Shown here: piece by piece, positions 15,837 through 24,860 of the stretch
Numbering within the stretch: position 1 is the first letter of the stretch
Layout of the letters: each line of letters starts with the position of its first letter
Assembly: GCF_900142105.1 (NCBI RefSeq)
Contig: NZ_FQZS01000027.1
Coordinates: forward strand, 1-40,148
Direction of reading: 5' to 3'
Length of the DNA stretch: 40,148 bases
DNA from: Lutispora thermophila DSM 19022
GTDB taxonomy: Bacteria > Bacillota > Clostridia > Lutisporales > Lutisporaceae
Program-made: the position numbers and the translations under genes
Notes under the pieces: model-generated
Databases searched by the model: none
What the model was told of the DNA's origin: nothing
What the model saw: only the letters and a program-made list of their open reading frames with translations

Positions 15837-18059
15837 TTGAGTAAAAAAAGATTATATGAATTAGCTAAAGAGTTAGGAGTGTCCAGTAAAGAATTGATAA
15901 ACAAGGCTAAAGAAGCAAATATTAATATAAATAACCATATGAGTAATATAGAAAGTCATGAGGAAAAAGCTATTAGAGATTTATTTACTAATAATGAAAA
16001 AAGAGCTGAGAATAAAACTGAAAACAAAGAAAAAGTAAATATTGATTATAGAAGGAGGAATAATCAAAATTCTACGGAGTCTTTAAAACCAAAGGAATCA
16101 GTTAGAGATGCTATTAAAGATGTTATTAATGAAGACTTTGAAAGTGAATTTCGTAGTAAAAAACTAACTAAGAAGAATAAAAAGATTGTATCAAACAAGA
16201 AAAATGAAGATAATGCAAAAAAAACATATAATAAAAATGATAAGAAAAAAGGGAAACAGATCAATGTGCAAGTAAATAAGGATGAAAATATCCAAGCAAA
16301 TGTACCTAAGAAACCGATAAAGATTGGAAGTACCATTACAGTAAAGGATTTTAGTGAAAAAACAGGAAAAACTGTTGCAGAGATAATTAAAAAGCTATTG
16401 TTGCTTGGTGTTGTGGCAACCATAAATCAAGAATTAGATTTTGATACGGCAGCTTTAATTGCTGATGAGTTCGGAATTAAAATTGAAAGAGCTATTGATA
16501 AAGATGATGAGGAATTGCTCTTAAATGATGTAGAAGATAAAGAAGAAGATTTAAAACCAAGGCCACCTGTAGTAACAATAATGGGGCATGTAGACCATGG
16601 TAAAACTTCTCTTTTGGATGCCATAAGACAAACTAATGTTATCGCTACAGAAGCTGGTGGAATTACGCAGCATATTGGAGCTTACATGGTCAATGTTGAA
16701 GGAAGAAAGATAGCGTTTTTAGATACTCCTGGTCACGAAGCATTTACGGCCATGAGAGCAAGGGGAGCAAAGGTAACAGATATTGCAGTATTAGTTGTAG
16801 CAGCAGATGATGGAGTTATGCCTCAAACAATTGAAGCCATAAATCACGCTAAGGCTGCTAATGTAACAATTATTGTAGCTATTAATAAGATAGATAAGGC
16901 TGGAGCTAATCCAGACAGAGTTAAGCAAGAATTAACAGAACATGGTTTATTGCCTGAAGATTGGGGTGGTGATACTATATGTGTTCCTGTTTCTGCTAAA
17001 AAGAAGATTGGAATTGAAAATCTTTTGGAAATGATTCTATTGGTTGCAGAAATGCAGGAATTAAAAGCTAATCCCAACAGAAAAGCTAAAGGTACAGTTA
17101 TTGAAGCTAAATTAGACAAAAATAGAGGACCTGTAGCCACGGTTCTTATACAAAATGGTACATTAAATGCTGGTGATTTCTTTGTTGTAGGAAACACACA
17201 TGGCAAAGTAAGAACTATGACAGATGAAAAAGGTAAGAATTTAAAGAAGGCGGGGCCTTCTACTCCTGTTGAAATAACAGGTTTAGCAGAAGTGCCTGAT
17301 GCTGGTGATATTCTTATTGTGGTCGATGATGAAAAAGTAGCAAAGCAAATATCTGATAAAAGAAAAGAAAAATATCGTCAAGAACACTTACAGAGTGGGC
17401 AGAAAATTTCTTTGGATGATTTGTTCAGCCAGATACAATCTGGTAAAGTTAAAGAGCTTAATCTAATTGTAAAAGCAGACGTACAAGGTTCAGTAGAGGC
17501 TGTAAAACAATCACTTGAAAAACTAAGCAATGATGAAGTGAAGATAAAGGCAATACACGGTGGAGTAGGAGCTATAACGGAAACGGATGTTACATTTGCT
17601 TCTGCATCCAATGCAATTATTATTGGCTTTAATGTAAGACCACAAGCTTCAGCAATGACATTAGCCGAGAAAGAAAAGGTAGATATAAGATTATATAGAG
17701 TAATATACGATGCTATAGAAGACATTCAATCTGCCATGAAAGGAATGTTGGAGCCTGAATATAAAGAGGTAGTATTAGGTCATGCTGAAGTTAGAGCAAT
17801 ATTTAAAGCTTCAAGCATTGGTACCATAGCAGGTAGTTATGTGACAGACGGTAAAGTAAATAGAAACAATGATGTAAGAGTAATTAGAGATGGTGTAGTT
17901 ATTTATGAGGGCAAAATATCATCATTAAAACGATTTAAAGACGATGTTAAAGAAGTAAATACAGGCTTTGAATGCGGTATAAGTTTGGAAAAGTTTAACG
18001 ATATAAAAGAAGGAGACATAATTGAATGCTTCACTATGGAAGCAATACCAAGAAAATAA
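15837..18059 (+). CDS. infB: Translation initiation factor IF-2
   Basis: 740 aa from TTG 15837, which has SD GGGGGTGA (15824-15831) and gives the standard N-terminus [14 protein letters not shown]. An upstream in-frame TTG (15804) lies inside ylxQ and has no SD. IF2 GTPase brings initiator fMet-tRNA to the 30S subunit and promotes subunit joining. N-terminal IF2_N helices, a long charged Lys/Asn/Glu linker (about 60-165), a second IF2_N-like domain (about 165-220), then the G domain: GHVDHGKTS (about 249), DTPGHEAF (about 295), NKID (about 350); domains II, III and the fMet-tRNA-binding C2 domain follow. Confidence 0.98.
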   Translation: MSKKRLYELAKELGVSSKELINKAKEANININNHMSNIESHEEKAIRDLFTNNEKRAENKTENKEKVNIDYRRRNNQNSTESLKPKESVRDAIKDVINEDFESEFRSKKLTKKNKKIVSNKKNEDNAKKTYNKNDKKKGKQINVQVNKDENIQANVPKKPIKIGSTITVKDFSEKTGKTVAEIIKKLLLLGVVATINQELDFDTAALIADEFGIKIERAIDKDDEELLLNDVEDKEEDLKPRPPVVTIMGHVDHGKTSLLDAIRQTNVIATEAGGITQHIGAYMVNVEGRKIAFLDTPGHEAFTAMRARGAKVTDIAVLVVAADDGVMPQTIEAINHAKAANVTIIVAINKIDKAGANPDRVKQELTEHGLLPEDWGGDTICVPVSAKKKIGIENLLEMILLVAEMQELKANPNRKAKGTVIEAKLDKNRGPVATVLIQNGTLNAGDFFVVGNTHGKVRTMTDEKGKNLKKAGPSTPVEITGLAEVPDAGDILIVVDDEKVAKQISDKRKEKYRQEHLQSGQKISLDDLFSQIQSGKVKELNLIVKADVQGSVEAVKQSLEKLSNDEVKIKAIHGGVGAITETDVTFASASNAIIIGFNVRPQASAMTLAEKEKVDIRLYRVIYDAIEDIQSAMKGMLEPEYKEVVLGHAEVRAIFKASSIGTIAGSYVTDGKVNRNNDVRVIRDGVVIYEGKISSLKRFKDDVKEVNTGFECGISLEKFNDIKEGDIIECFTMEAIPRK

Positions 18060-18077
18060 AGAAGCAGGTGATTATTT

Positions 18078-18443
18078 ATGTCTATGCAAAGGCTAAATCG
18101 TATATCGGAAGAATTAAAAAAAGAAATCAGTTCAATAATTATGAATGAGTTGAAGGACCCTAGAATTTCTGCTATGTGTAGCATTGTTTCTGTAGAAACG
18201 ACTCCGGATCTAAAATATGCTAAAGTATATGTAAGCATATATGGAAGCAAAGAAGAAAAGGAAATAACTTTAAAAGGCCTAAAAAACGCAAGCGGATTCA
18301 TAAGAAAAAAGCTAGGGGATAACATGAAGATAAGATACTTACCAGAGATTCATTTTGTTTTAGACGAATCTATAGAACACGGTGCTAGAATAGCTGAGAT
18401 TCTTAATGAGATTAAAAATAAGGAAGAGGGAAGGCAGAATTGA
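18078..18443 (+). CDS. rbfA: Ribosome-binding factor A
   Basis: 121 aa. A KH-like protein that binds late 30S precursors near the 16S 5' helix and 3' end. Family pattern: RLNRISEELKKEISSII (about 5-21), MNELKDPRI (about 22-30), VSVETTPDLKYAKVYVSI (about 37-54) and HFVLDESIEHGARIAEIL (about 93-110). SD AGGTGAT is 7 nt from the ATG. Between infB and nrnA as in most Firmicutes; its stop overlaps the TTG of nrnA. Confidence 0.97.
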   Translation: MSMQRLNRISEELKKEISSIIMNELKDPRISAMCSIVSVETTPDLKYAKVYVSIYGSKEEKEITLKGLKNASGFIRKKLGDNMKIRYLPEIHFVLDESIEHGARIAEILNEIKNKEEGRQN

Positions 18444-19390
18444 TTTATCAAGGGCCTGTAAAGTTGATAAAAGAGAGAAAAAACATTGCCATATTGTCTC
18501 ATGTCATGCCCGATGGAGACAATATTGGCTCATGTCTTGCGTTATATAATGCTCTAATAAAGCTAGGTAAAAATGTTGTTATCATACAAGATGATGATGT
18601 GCCTGAAATATATAAATTTCTAAAAAGCGCTGACAAAGTTGTAAAACCTGGAGGGGACTATAGCATAGATCTAGTTATTGCTTTAGATTGTGGTGATATA
18701 AGCAGGCTTGGAAAAAGTGCTAAGTACCTAGAAAATAAAGATATAATAAATATTGATCACCATATAAGCAATACAAAATTTGGGCATCACAATATAATTG
18801 ATACAAATGCTTCAGCAACAGCTGAATTAGTATATGAATTAATTAACAAGCTTGAAATAATTTTGGATAAAGATATATGTGAATGTATTTATACAGGTAT
18901 AGTTACTGATACGGGTCAATTCCAGTACAGCAATACTACATCTGTAACTCATCAGATTGCTGCTAACTTGATAAATAATGGTGTAGAACCAGCGAAAGTA
19001 TATAAGGCTCTATATCAGAACAACTCTATATCAAAGATGAAGTTAATTGGAAAAGCTCTAAGTTTGATGGAATTCCATTATGATAATAAAATAGCCTCAA
19101 TAATGTTAAGCAAAGAAGATTTTGAATCGCTTGGAGCAAAAGATGAAGACACTGATGGACTAATTAATTATGCAAGAGATATTAAGGGAGTGGAAGTAGC
19201 GCTTTTGTTTAAAGAAACTTATGAAAGAAAAATTAAAATCGGATTTAGATCAAAAGATTATATCGATGTAAGTAAAATAGCCCAGAAATATGGAGGTGGA
19301 GGACATATAAGAGCTGCAGGCGCTACTGTTGATGGAGAATTAAATGATATAAAAGAAAAAATAGTTGAAGATGTAATCAATGTATTTTAG
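18440..19390 (+). CDS. nrnA: DHH-family oligoribonuclease / pAp phosphatase
   Basis: 316 aa from TTG 18440, overlapping the rbfA stop by 4 nt (SD GAGGGAAGG just upstream). DHH motifs: SHVMPDGDNIGS (His21, Asp25, Asp27), DCGD (Asp83), IDHHISN (106-108), and the C-terminal DHHA1 glycine motif YGGGGHIRAAGA (about 288-299), which binds substrate. NrnA degrades nano-RNAs of 2-5 nt from the 5' end and dephosphorylates 3'-phosphoadenosine 5'-phosphate in low-GC Gram-positives lacking Orn. The genomic link to rbfA and truB is standard. With pnp and rny it forms the RNA-turnover set of this window. Confidence 0.94.
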   Translation: MIYQGPVKLIKERKNIAILSHVMPDGDNIGSCLALYNALIKLGKNVVIIQDDDVPEIYKFLKSADKVVKPGGDYSIDLVIALDCGDISRLGKSAKYLENKDIINIDHHISNTKFGHHNIIDTNASATAELVYELINKLEIILDKDICECIYTGIVTDTGQFQYSNTTSVTHQIAANLINNGVEPAKVYKALYQNNSISKMKLIGKALSLMEFHYDNKIASIMLSKEDFESLGAKDEDTDGLINYARDIKGVEVALLFKETYERKIKIGFRSKDYIDVSKIAQKYGGGGHIRAAGATVDGELNDIKEKIVEDVINVF

Positions 19391-19399
19391 GTGATGTAA

Positions 19400-20314
19400 A
19401 TGATGAATGGCATAATTAATGTTCTGAAACCCCCTGGTATGACTTCGCATGATGTAGTTAATTTTATAAGAAGAGAAACTGGTATAAAAAAGGTGGGACA
19501 TACTGGAACACTAGATCCCGAAGCTGCTGGAGTTCTGCCAATTTGTATTGGAAAATCTACAAAGGCAGTTCAGTATATTACTGAAAAAAGGAAAAAGTAT
19601 AGGGCGAATATAAAATTTGGTATTTCCACAGATACCCAGGATAAATATGGGAAAGTAACTAAGCAAACTGTTGTACCAGATCTAGATATTGTAACTATAA
19701 ATGGGCTTTTAGAGAATTTTAAAGGCAAAATTCTTCAAACACCTCCTATATATTCAGCTATAAAGCAAAACGGTAAGAAATTATACCAATACGCTATTGA
19801 AGGACAAAATGTAGATATAAAAAGTAGATATATTGAAATCTATAATATAACAATTGTTGATAAATTAGCTAGAGATGAATTTATGCTAGATATATCATGT
19901 TCAAAGGGAACCTATATAAGGACATTATGTCATGATATAGGTGAGAAATCAGGATATGGGGCTCATATGTCCCAACTGATTAGGTTAGAATCATCTCCAT
20001 TTAGAATAGAAGACGCTAACACTCTTGAAGAAATAAGAAATGCTGTTAAAGAAGGAGAATTATGTAATTTAATATATAAGCCAGACTTGCTTTTTCATGA
20101 ACTTCATAGAATAAATGTAAAAAAATCTGCTGAGAAATCTGCAATAAATGGTAATCCGATTTTTTCTCCAGGCTTAGAGGACGATATCGAAGTGTATGAA
20201 GCAGGAACAATGGTTCGATTATATATAGATGATGATTTCATCGCTTTAGGGAATATAGAGTTAGATAATCTATATAATAAAAATTATGTTAGAGTAAAGA
20301 CCTTATTTACCTGA
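19400..20314 (+). CDS. truB: tRNA pseudouridine-55 synthase
   Basis: 304 aa. Converts U55 in the T-arm of tRNAs to pseudouridine. N-terminal motif INVLKPPGMTSHDVV (about 6-20) and HTGTLDPEAAGVLPICIG (about 34-51), where the Asp of GTLDP is the catalytic nucleophile; YRANIKFGISTDTQD, then QTPPIYSAIKQNGKKLYQ and SKGTYIRTLCHDIG are the other TruB signatures; a PUA-like C-terminal part follows. Two adjacent ATG codons (19400, 19403) follow SD AGGTGAT; the second has the better 7-nt spacing. Confidence 0.97.
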   Translation: MMNGIINVLKPPGMTSHDVVNFIRRETGIKKVGHTGTLDPEAAGVLPICIGKSTKAVQYITEKRKKYRANIKFGISTDTQDKYGKVTKQTVVPDLDIVTINGLLENFKGKILQTPPIYSAIKQNGKKLYQYAIEGQNVDIKSRYIEIYNITIVDKLARDEFMLDISCSKGTYIRTLCHDIGEKSGYGAHMSQLIRLESSPFRIEDANTLEEIRNAVKEGELCNLIYKPDLLFHELHRINVKKSAEKSAINGNPIFSPGLEDDIEVYEAGTMVRLYIDDDFIALGNIELDNLYNKNYVRVKTLFT

Positions 20315-20330
20315 TTAAGAGGAGATACGC

Positions 20331-21248
20331 ATGTTAGTTTATACAAGTTATGAAGAAGCAAAAGAAAGAACCCCGTACTGTATAGCACTTGGAAGTTTTG
20401 ATGGAGTACATTTAGGACATCAAAAATTAATTGAAATGGCTGTTAATAAGAGCAAAGAATTGGATTGTAATAGTATGATTTATACTTTTCTAAATCATCC
20501 TAAGAAAGTTTTACTGCCTGATTGTTCACCAGAAATAATAACTCTTAATTCAAAGAGAATTAATATATTTAAAAGCCTGGGAATTAATGCAGTTTTCTTT
20601 GAAAATTTTCAAAATATAATGGATATGGAAGCAGAGACATTTATAAAAGAAATATTAGTATCAAAGTTCGATATAAAGTGTGCTGTAGCAGGATATAATT
20701 TTAGTTTTGGAAGTAAAAAAGATGGTGATGCTGAAACATTATTGAAATATGGTGCTAAGTACGGTTTTGAGGTTTTTATTGTTGATGCTGTAAAGATAAA
20801 AGAGAATATTGTTTCAAGCAGCCTTATTAGAGAAATGATAAAAAGTGGAAAGGTCTCTGAAGTTAAGGATTATTTGGGAAGAAACTTTAGCATCCATGGA
20901 CAAGTAGTTCATGGTATGAAAAACGGAGGAAAGATAGGCATAAGGACCGCAAATCTTGATATAGATAGGGACTTAGTAATGCCTAAACCTGGAGTGTATT
21001 TCACAAATACTGTTGTAAATAATAATATTTATAAGAGTGTTACCAATATTGGTATGAATCCTACTTTTAATGGCAGAAAAATCACCATTGAAACGCATAT
21101 AATAGATTTTAATGGAGATTTATATGGAAAAGACATAGAAGTTGTCTTTTTACAATGGAAGAGAGAAGAAAGAATGTTCTCTAATGTAAATGAGTTAAAA
21201 ATACAGGTTATTGATGACATTAACAGTAGGTTAAAATTAAATAAATAA
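20331..21248 (+). CDS. ribF: Bifunctional riboflavin kinase / FAD synthetase
   Basis: 305 aa. Converts riboflavin to FMN and FMN to FAD. The N-terminal nucleotidyltransferase domain shows ALGSFDGVHLGHQKLI (about 19-34), an HIGH-like motif, and the later SSSLIREMIKSG (about 163-174). The C-terminal flavokinase domain shows GKIGIRTANLD, KPGVYFTNT, NIGMNPTF and HIIDFNGDLYGKDI, with the conserved Asn and Glu. SD AGAGGAGAT is 4 nt upstream. Last gene of the long rimP-ribF run; no clear terminator before the rpsO promoter, which starts 2 nt after its stop. Confidence 0.97.
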   Translation: MLVYTSYEEAKERTPYCIALGSFDGVHLGHQKLIEMAVNKSKELDCNSMIYTFLNHPKKVLLPDCSPEIITLNSKRINIFKSLGINAVFFENFQNIMDMEAETFIKEILVSKFDIKCAVAGYNFSFGSKKDGDAETLLKYGAKYGFEVFIVDAVKIKENIVSSSLIREMIKSGKVSEVKDYLGRNFSIHGQVVHGMKNGGKIGIRTANLDIDRDLVMPKPGVYFTNTVVNNNIYKSVTNIGMNPTFNGRKITIETHIIDFNGDLYGKDIEVVFLQWKREERMFSNVNELKIQVIDDINSRLKLNK

Positions 21249-21250
21249 CC

Positions 21251-21279
21251 TTTACACATAAACAATGCTGTGATAAAAT
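21251..21279 (+). promoter_or_regulatory. Sigma-A promoter of rpsO
   Basis: -35 TTTACA (21251-21256), 17-bp spacer, -10 TAAAAT (21274-21279) with an extended -10 TGA before it. Transcription start near 21286. Confidence 0.87.
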
Positions 21280-21298
21280 TTATTTGTTATAGATAAGA

Positions 21299-21345
21299 CC
21301 ATTTACCAGGCATATCGATTCACCGACGATATGCTTAGCGAATGG
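21299..21345 (+). promoter_or_regulatory. Structured rpsO leader, candidate S15 autoregulatory RNA
   Basis: Perfect 8-bp hairpin GCATATCG (21310-21317)/CGATATGC (21327-21334) nested within CCATT (21299-21303)/AATGG (21341-21345), with internal loops TTACCAG-side and TTAGCG-side. It ends 10 nt before the SD AGGAGGTG of rpsO. Several unrelated S15-binding leaders are known in bacteria; which architecture this belongs to was not testable here. Confidence 0.6.
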
Positions 21346-21367
21346 CATAAAATTAGGAGGTGAAAAT

Positions 21368-21634
21368 ATGGCATTATCAAAAGAAGTTAAAGAGCAGATA
21401 ATTAAGAAGTATCAATTAAAAGAAGGAGATACAGGTTCTCCTGAGGTTCAAATTGCTTTACTTACTGAAAGGATCAACATCTTGAACGAACATCTTAAGG
21501 TAAATAAGAAGGATCATCATTCAAGAAGAGGTCTTCTTAAGATGGTTGGTCAAAGAAGAGGCTTGCTCAACTATTTGATGTCAAAAGATATTGAGAGATA
21601 CAGAGCTATAAAAGAGAAGCTTGACATAAGGTAA
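21368..21634 (+). CDS. rpsO: 30S ribosomal protein S15
   Basis: 88 aa, standard length. Primary rRNA-binding protein at the three-way junction of helices 20-22 of 16S rRNA, helping form the platform and bridge B4. Characteristic parts: [19 protein letters not shown] (about 18-36), [20 protein letters not shown] (about 41-60) with the RNA-contacting HHSRRGL, and [19 protein letters not shown] is 6 nt from the ATG. It has its own promoter and structured leader and is followed by a 16-bp hairpin, then pnp, the usual pair. Confidence 0.98.
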   Translation: MALSKEVKEQIIKKYQLKEGDTGSPEVQIALLTERINILNEHLKVNKKDHHSRRGLLKMVGQRRGLLNYLMSKDIERYRAIKEKLDIR

Positions 21635-21640
21635 TATCTG

Positions 21641-21678
21641 CATAAATAATGAGCGGTTGACCCCGCTCATTATTTATG
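21641..21678 (+). terminator. 16-bp palindrome after rpsO (terminator or processing hairpin)
   Basis: Perfect 16-bp stem from 21641-21656 pairing with 21663-21678, loop TTGACC. The stem has A-rich and T-rich flanks but no continuous T-run after it, so it may act as a partial terminator, 3'-end stabiliser, or RNase III-type processing site between rpsO and pnp. Confidence 0.65.
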
Positions 21679-21688
21679 ATACTTAGGT

Positions 21689-21771
21689 AACTTAACTTAT
21701 AGGGTTAAGTTTGAATGGTTTTAATAAAGGCTTCCTTGTTATTTCAAATGCTCTAGATGGAAGCCTTTATT
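21689..21771 (+). promoter_or_regulatory. Two further hairpins in the pnp leader
   Basis: AACTTAAC (21689-21696) pairs perfectly with GTTAAGTT (21704-21711); AATAAAGGCTTCC (21723-21735) pairs perfectly over 13 bp with 21759-21771, followed by TTTTT at 21774-21778. The latter resembles a terminator within the leader, so attenuation or PNPase-dependent autoregulation is possible. I found no convincing promoter between rpsO and pnp. Confidence 0.5.
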
Positions 21772-21846
21772 ATGTTTTTAATATGTCAAAGAAGGAAATA
21801 ATACATAATGCATAGAAATATTCATTTCATGAAAGGAGGTAATACA

Positions 21847-23955
21847 TTGGAAACTTTTAGCATGGATTTGGCAGGAAGAAAGCTATCAATAGAAATTGGG
21901 AAAGTAGCTCAACTAGCAGATGGTGCTGTATTAGTAAGATATGGTGATACAGTAGTGTTAGTCACAGCTTGTGCTTCTGATAAGCCGAAAGAAGGAATTG
22001 ATTTTTTTCCATTAAGTGTTGATTATGAAGAAAGGTTATATGCAGTTGGTAAAATACCAGGAGGTTTTATAAAAAGAGAGGGAAAACCGACTGAAAAAGC
22101 AATATTAAATGCAAGATTAATAGATAGGCCCATTAGACCTCTGTTTCCTAAAGGTTATAGGAATGATGTTCAAGTTATTGCAACAGTTTTATCTGTAGAT
22201 CAGGATAACTTACCTGAGATAGTTGCAATGATAGGTTCTTCAGCAGCATTATCCATATCCAGCATACCCTTCATGGGACCTACTGGTTCAGTTTTAGTTG
22301 GATTGGTGGATGGGGAGTTTATTTTAAATCCTACAGCTGAAGAAAGGGAAAAGAGCGATTTGCATCTTGTAGTATCTGGAACAAAAGATGCTGTTATGAT
22401 GGTTGAGGCAGGTTGCAATGAAGTTACTGAAGAGACTATGCTGGAAGCTATCATGTTTGCTCATGAATATATAAAGAAGATTGTTGAGTTTATAGAAGAA
22501 ATTACAGCTAAGGTTGGAAAAGAAAAGAAGGAAGTTATTTTAGCGACAATAGATGAAGAACTTGAAAAAGAGGTAAGAGAGTTTGCCGAGCAAAAAATGC
22601 TAGAAGCCATTAGAACAGTTGATAAACAGGAAAGGCAGAATAACATTGACAAAGTAAATGAAGAGACTCTTTTATATTTTGCAGAAAAATATGAAGATAA
22701 CATTAAAGATGTTGAGGCTGTTTTGTACAATATAACAAAAGAGCAGGTAAGAGAACTCATAGTCAAACACAAGATTAGACCCGATGATAGAAAATTTGAT
22801 GAGATAAGACCTATATCAGTAGAAGTAGGTCTTTTACCAAGAGTCCATGGCTCTGGATTATTTACAAGAGGTCAAACTCAAGTATTGACTGTTGCTACTC
22901 TTGGGGCTTTAGGTGATGTGCAGGTATTAGATGGTTTAGGAGAAGAAGAATCAAAAAGGTATATGCATCACTATAATTTCCCACCATATAGTGTAGGGGA
23001 AACAAGGTTTTTGAGAGGTCCTGGAAGAAGAGAAATAGGACATGGGGCTTTAGCTGAAAGGGCATTAGAACCTATGATTCCTTCAGTAGAAGAGTTCCCT
23101 TATACAATAAGGTTAGTATCAGAGGTATTAAGTTCAAATGGATCAACTTCACAGGCAAGTGTATGTGGAAGTACCTTAGCGCTTTTAGATGCTGGTGTAC
23201 CAATAAAAAAACCTGTTGCAGGAGTAGCAATGGGCTTAATAAAGGAAGAAGATGAAGTTGTTATTTTAACTGATATACAAGGTCTTGAAGATTTCCTAGG
23301 AGACATGGATTTTAAAGTGGCAGGAACAAAAGATGGTATAACAGCTATTCAGATGGATATAAAAATTGCCGGTATAGATAGAGAAATACTAAAAAGGGCA
23401 TTAGAACAAGCAAGAGTGGGAAGATTATATATACTGGATAAAATGAACAGTGTAATTAGCGAACCAAGAAAAGAGCTTTCTCCTTATGCACCTAAAATTC
23501 TTATTACAAAGATTGATCCTGATAAGATAAGAGATGTAATTGGACCTGGAGGTAAGACTATAAATAAAATTATTTCAGAAACAAATGTTAAAATAGATAT
23601 TGAAGATGATGGAAAAGTATATATATCATCTCCAGATGCAAAAAATGCACAGAGAGCTTTAAAGATAATCGAGGGATTGACAAAGGATGTAGTTGAAGGA
23701 GAGATTTATCTAGGTAAAGTAGTAAGAATAACAACCTTTGGAGCTTTTGTTGAAATCTTGCCAGGAAAAGAAGGATTGGTTCATATTTCTAAGCTGGATA
23801 AAATGAGAGTAGAAAAAGTAGAGGATGTAGTCAATATAGGAGATGAAATTCTTGTTAAAGTTACCGATATTGATAAGCAAGGACGAATTAACCTTTCTAG
23901 AAAAGACGCAATAACAGATGAGGAAGAAAAGAGAAACAATCAGGATAATAAGTAG
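21847..23955 (+). CDS. pnp: Polyribonucleotide nucleotidyltransferase (PNPase)
   Basis: 702 aa from TTG 21847, which has SD AAAGGAGGT (21832-21840); an in-frame ATG at 21808 lacks an SD and would add residues not found in the family. Trimeric 3'-5' phosphorolytic exoribonuclease. Order: first RNase PH domain ([12 protein letters not shown] near 34), all-alpha linker, second catalytic RNase PH domain ([13 protein letters not shown] near 340; [19 protein letters not shown] near 475, with the catalytic Asp residues), KH domain ([16 protein letters not shown] near 560) and S1 domain ([20 protein letters not shown] near 620). Ends in a strong terminator. Confidence 0.98.
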   Translation: METFSMDLAGRKLSIEIGKVAQLADGAVLVRYGDTVVLVTACASDKPKEGIDFFPLSVDYEERLYAVGKIPGGFIKREGKPTEKAILNARLIDRPIRPLFPKGYRNDVQVIATVLSVDQDNLPEIVAMIGSSAALSISSIPFMGPTGSVLVGLVDGEFILNPTAEEREKSDLHLVVSGTKDAVMMVEAGCNEVTEETMLEAIMFAHEYIKKIVEFIEEITAKVGKEKKEVILATIDEELEKEVREFAEQKMLEAIRTVDKQERQNNIDKVNEETLLYFAEKYEDNIKDVEAVLYNITKEQVRELIVKHKIRPDDRKFDEIRPISVEVGLLPRVHGSGLFTRGQTQVLTVATLGALGDVQVLDGLGEEESKRYMHHYNFPPYSVGETRFLRGPGRREIGHGALAERALEPMIPSVEEFPYTIRLVSEVLSSNGSTSQASVCGSTLALLDAGVPIKKPVAGVAMGLIKEEDEVVILTDIQGLEDFLGDMDFKVAGTKDGITAIQMDIKIAGIDREILKRALEQARVGRLYILDKMNSVISEPRKELSPYAPKILITKIDPDKIRDVIGPGGKTINKIISETNVKIDIEDDGKVYISSPDAKNAQRALKIIEGLTKDVVEGEIYLGKVVRITTFGAFVEILPGKEGLVHISKLDKMRVEKVEDVVNIGDEILVKVTDIDKQGRINLSRKDAITDEEEKRNNQDNK

Positions 23956-23958
23956 GGA

Positions 23959-23997
23959 AAGAAACATAAACTGTGGTTTATGTTTCTTCATTTTTTT
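23959..23997 (+). terminator. Rho-independent terminator after pnp
   Basis: Perfect 13-bp stem (23959-23971 with 23976-23988), loop TGTG, followed by CA and seven T. Confidence 0.92.
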
Positions 23998-24054
23998 GTA
24001 TTTTATAAACTTTTCTAGAATAATAATTAATAAATAGATTCTAGGAGGGTTTAT

Positions 24055-24765
24055 ATGAGGATAATAATTATAAAAAGGAAAACCATATTATTTGCTGTAT
24101 TAGTTTTATTTTTAATTAGCATTATATTTTTTTTTCTAAGTCGAAAGAGTGTTAATACATTTAAGATTTTTGATCCCATATACAAAGGTAGTGAAGCAGA
24201 GAAGAAAGTTGCATTTGCATGTAATGTGGTCTGGGGGAATGAATATTTGCCTGATATGTTAAGTGAATTTAAGAAAAACAATATAAGAATTACTTTTTTT
24301 ATTGGTGGAGACTGGGCAGATAAGAATAAAGAACTTCTGATGAGAATACATGCAGATAACCATGAAATAGGCAATCATGGATATAATCATCTTAAGCACA
24401 CTCAGATAAGCGAAGAAAAAAATAGAGAGGAGATAATAAAAACAGAGGAAGTCATCAATAATATAATAGGTGTAAAAACTGAGCTATTTGCACCACCCTA
24501 TGGTGATGTGAATAAAAAAGTAGCGCAAATAGCTGAAAGTTTAGGCTATAAGGTAATAATGTGGAGTATCGATACTATTGACTGGAATACCAAAGATTAT
24601 ACAAAAATACTAGAAAGGGTTAATAAGAAAATTCATAATGGAGCTATAATACTTATGCATCCAACTGAATCTACTGTCAAAGCACTACCAATAATGATAA
24701 GTAATTTAATGAATAATGATTACAATATTGTACCTGTAAGTGAAGTTTTAGAAAACAATAATTGA
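24055..24765 (+). CDS. ylxY: YlxY-like polysaccharide deacetylase family protein, catalytic site altered
   Basis: 236 aa. One N-terminal membrane helix (about 10-28) serves as anchor or uncleaved signal, then an extracytoplasmic NodB-like domain. Motif 2 is kept: NHGYNH with His108 and His112. APPYG (146-150) replaces the usual RPPYG, and the C-terminal ILMH (199-202) is present. At motif 1, where active deacetylases have TFDDG, this protein reads ACNVVWG, so the catalytic and metal-binding Asp pair becomes Asn57/Val58. It resembles sporulation PdaB/YlxY members more than general chitin or peptidoglycan deacetylases. Placement between pnp and mlpA equals Bacillus subtilis ylxY. SD AGGAGGG. 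Activity is doubtful. Confidence 0.87.
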   Translation: MRIIIIKRKTILFAVLVLFLISIIFFFLSRKSVNTFKIFDPIYKGSEAEKKVAFACNVVWGNEYLPDMLSEFKKNNIRITFFIGGDWADKNKELLMRIHADNHEIGNHGYNHLKHTQISEEKNREEIIKTEEVINNIIGVKTELFAPPYGDVNKKVAQIAESLGYKVIMWSIDTIDWNTKDYTKILERVNKKIHNGAIILMHPTESTVKALPIMISNLMNNDYNIVPVSEVLENNN

Positions 24766-24790
24766 AAATTTATTAAATTTCAATTATAAT
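24762..24790 (+). promoter_or_regulatory. Sigma-A promoter of mlpA-dut
   Basis: -35 TTGAAA (24762-24767), 17-bp spacer, -10 TATAAT (24785-24790), overlapping the ylxY stop. Start site near 24797. Confidence 0.85.
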
Positions 24791-24860
24791 TCATAGAAAG
24801 TAAAAATTATCTAGTTATAACTTGATGAAATAAGTCATTAAATAACTCAGGAGGGAAAAA

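Noticed and set aside
21808-21846. pnp start at ATG 21808
   Set aside because: The strong SD AAAGGAGGT lies downstream of it and 6 nt before TTG 21847, which gives the usual PNPase N-terminus.
24015-24044. Inverted repeat CTAGAAT/ATTCTAG before ylxY as an operator
   Set aside because: Seven-base AT-rich arms with a 16-nt gap and no nearby convincing promoter; chance occurrence is likely.
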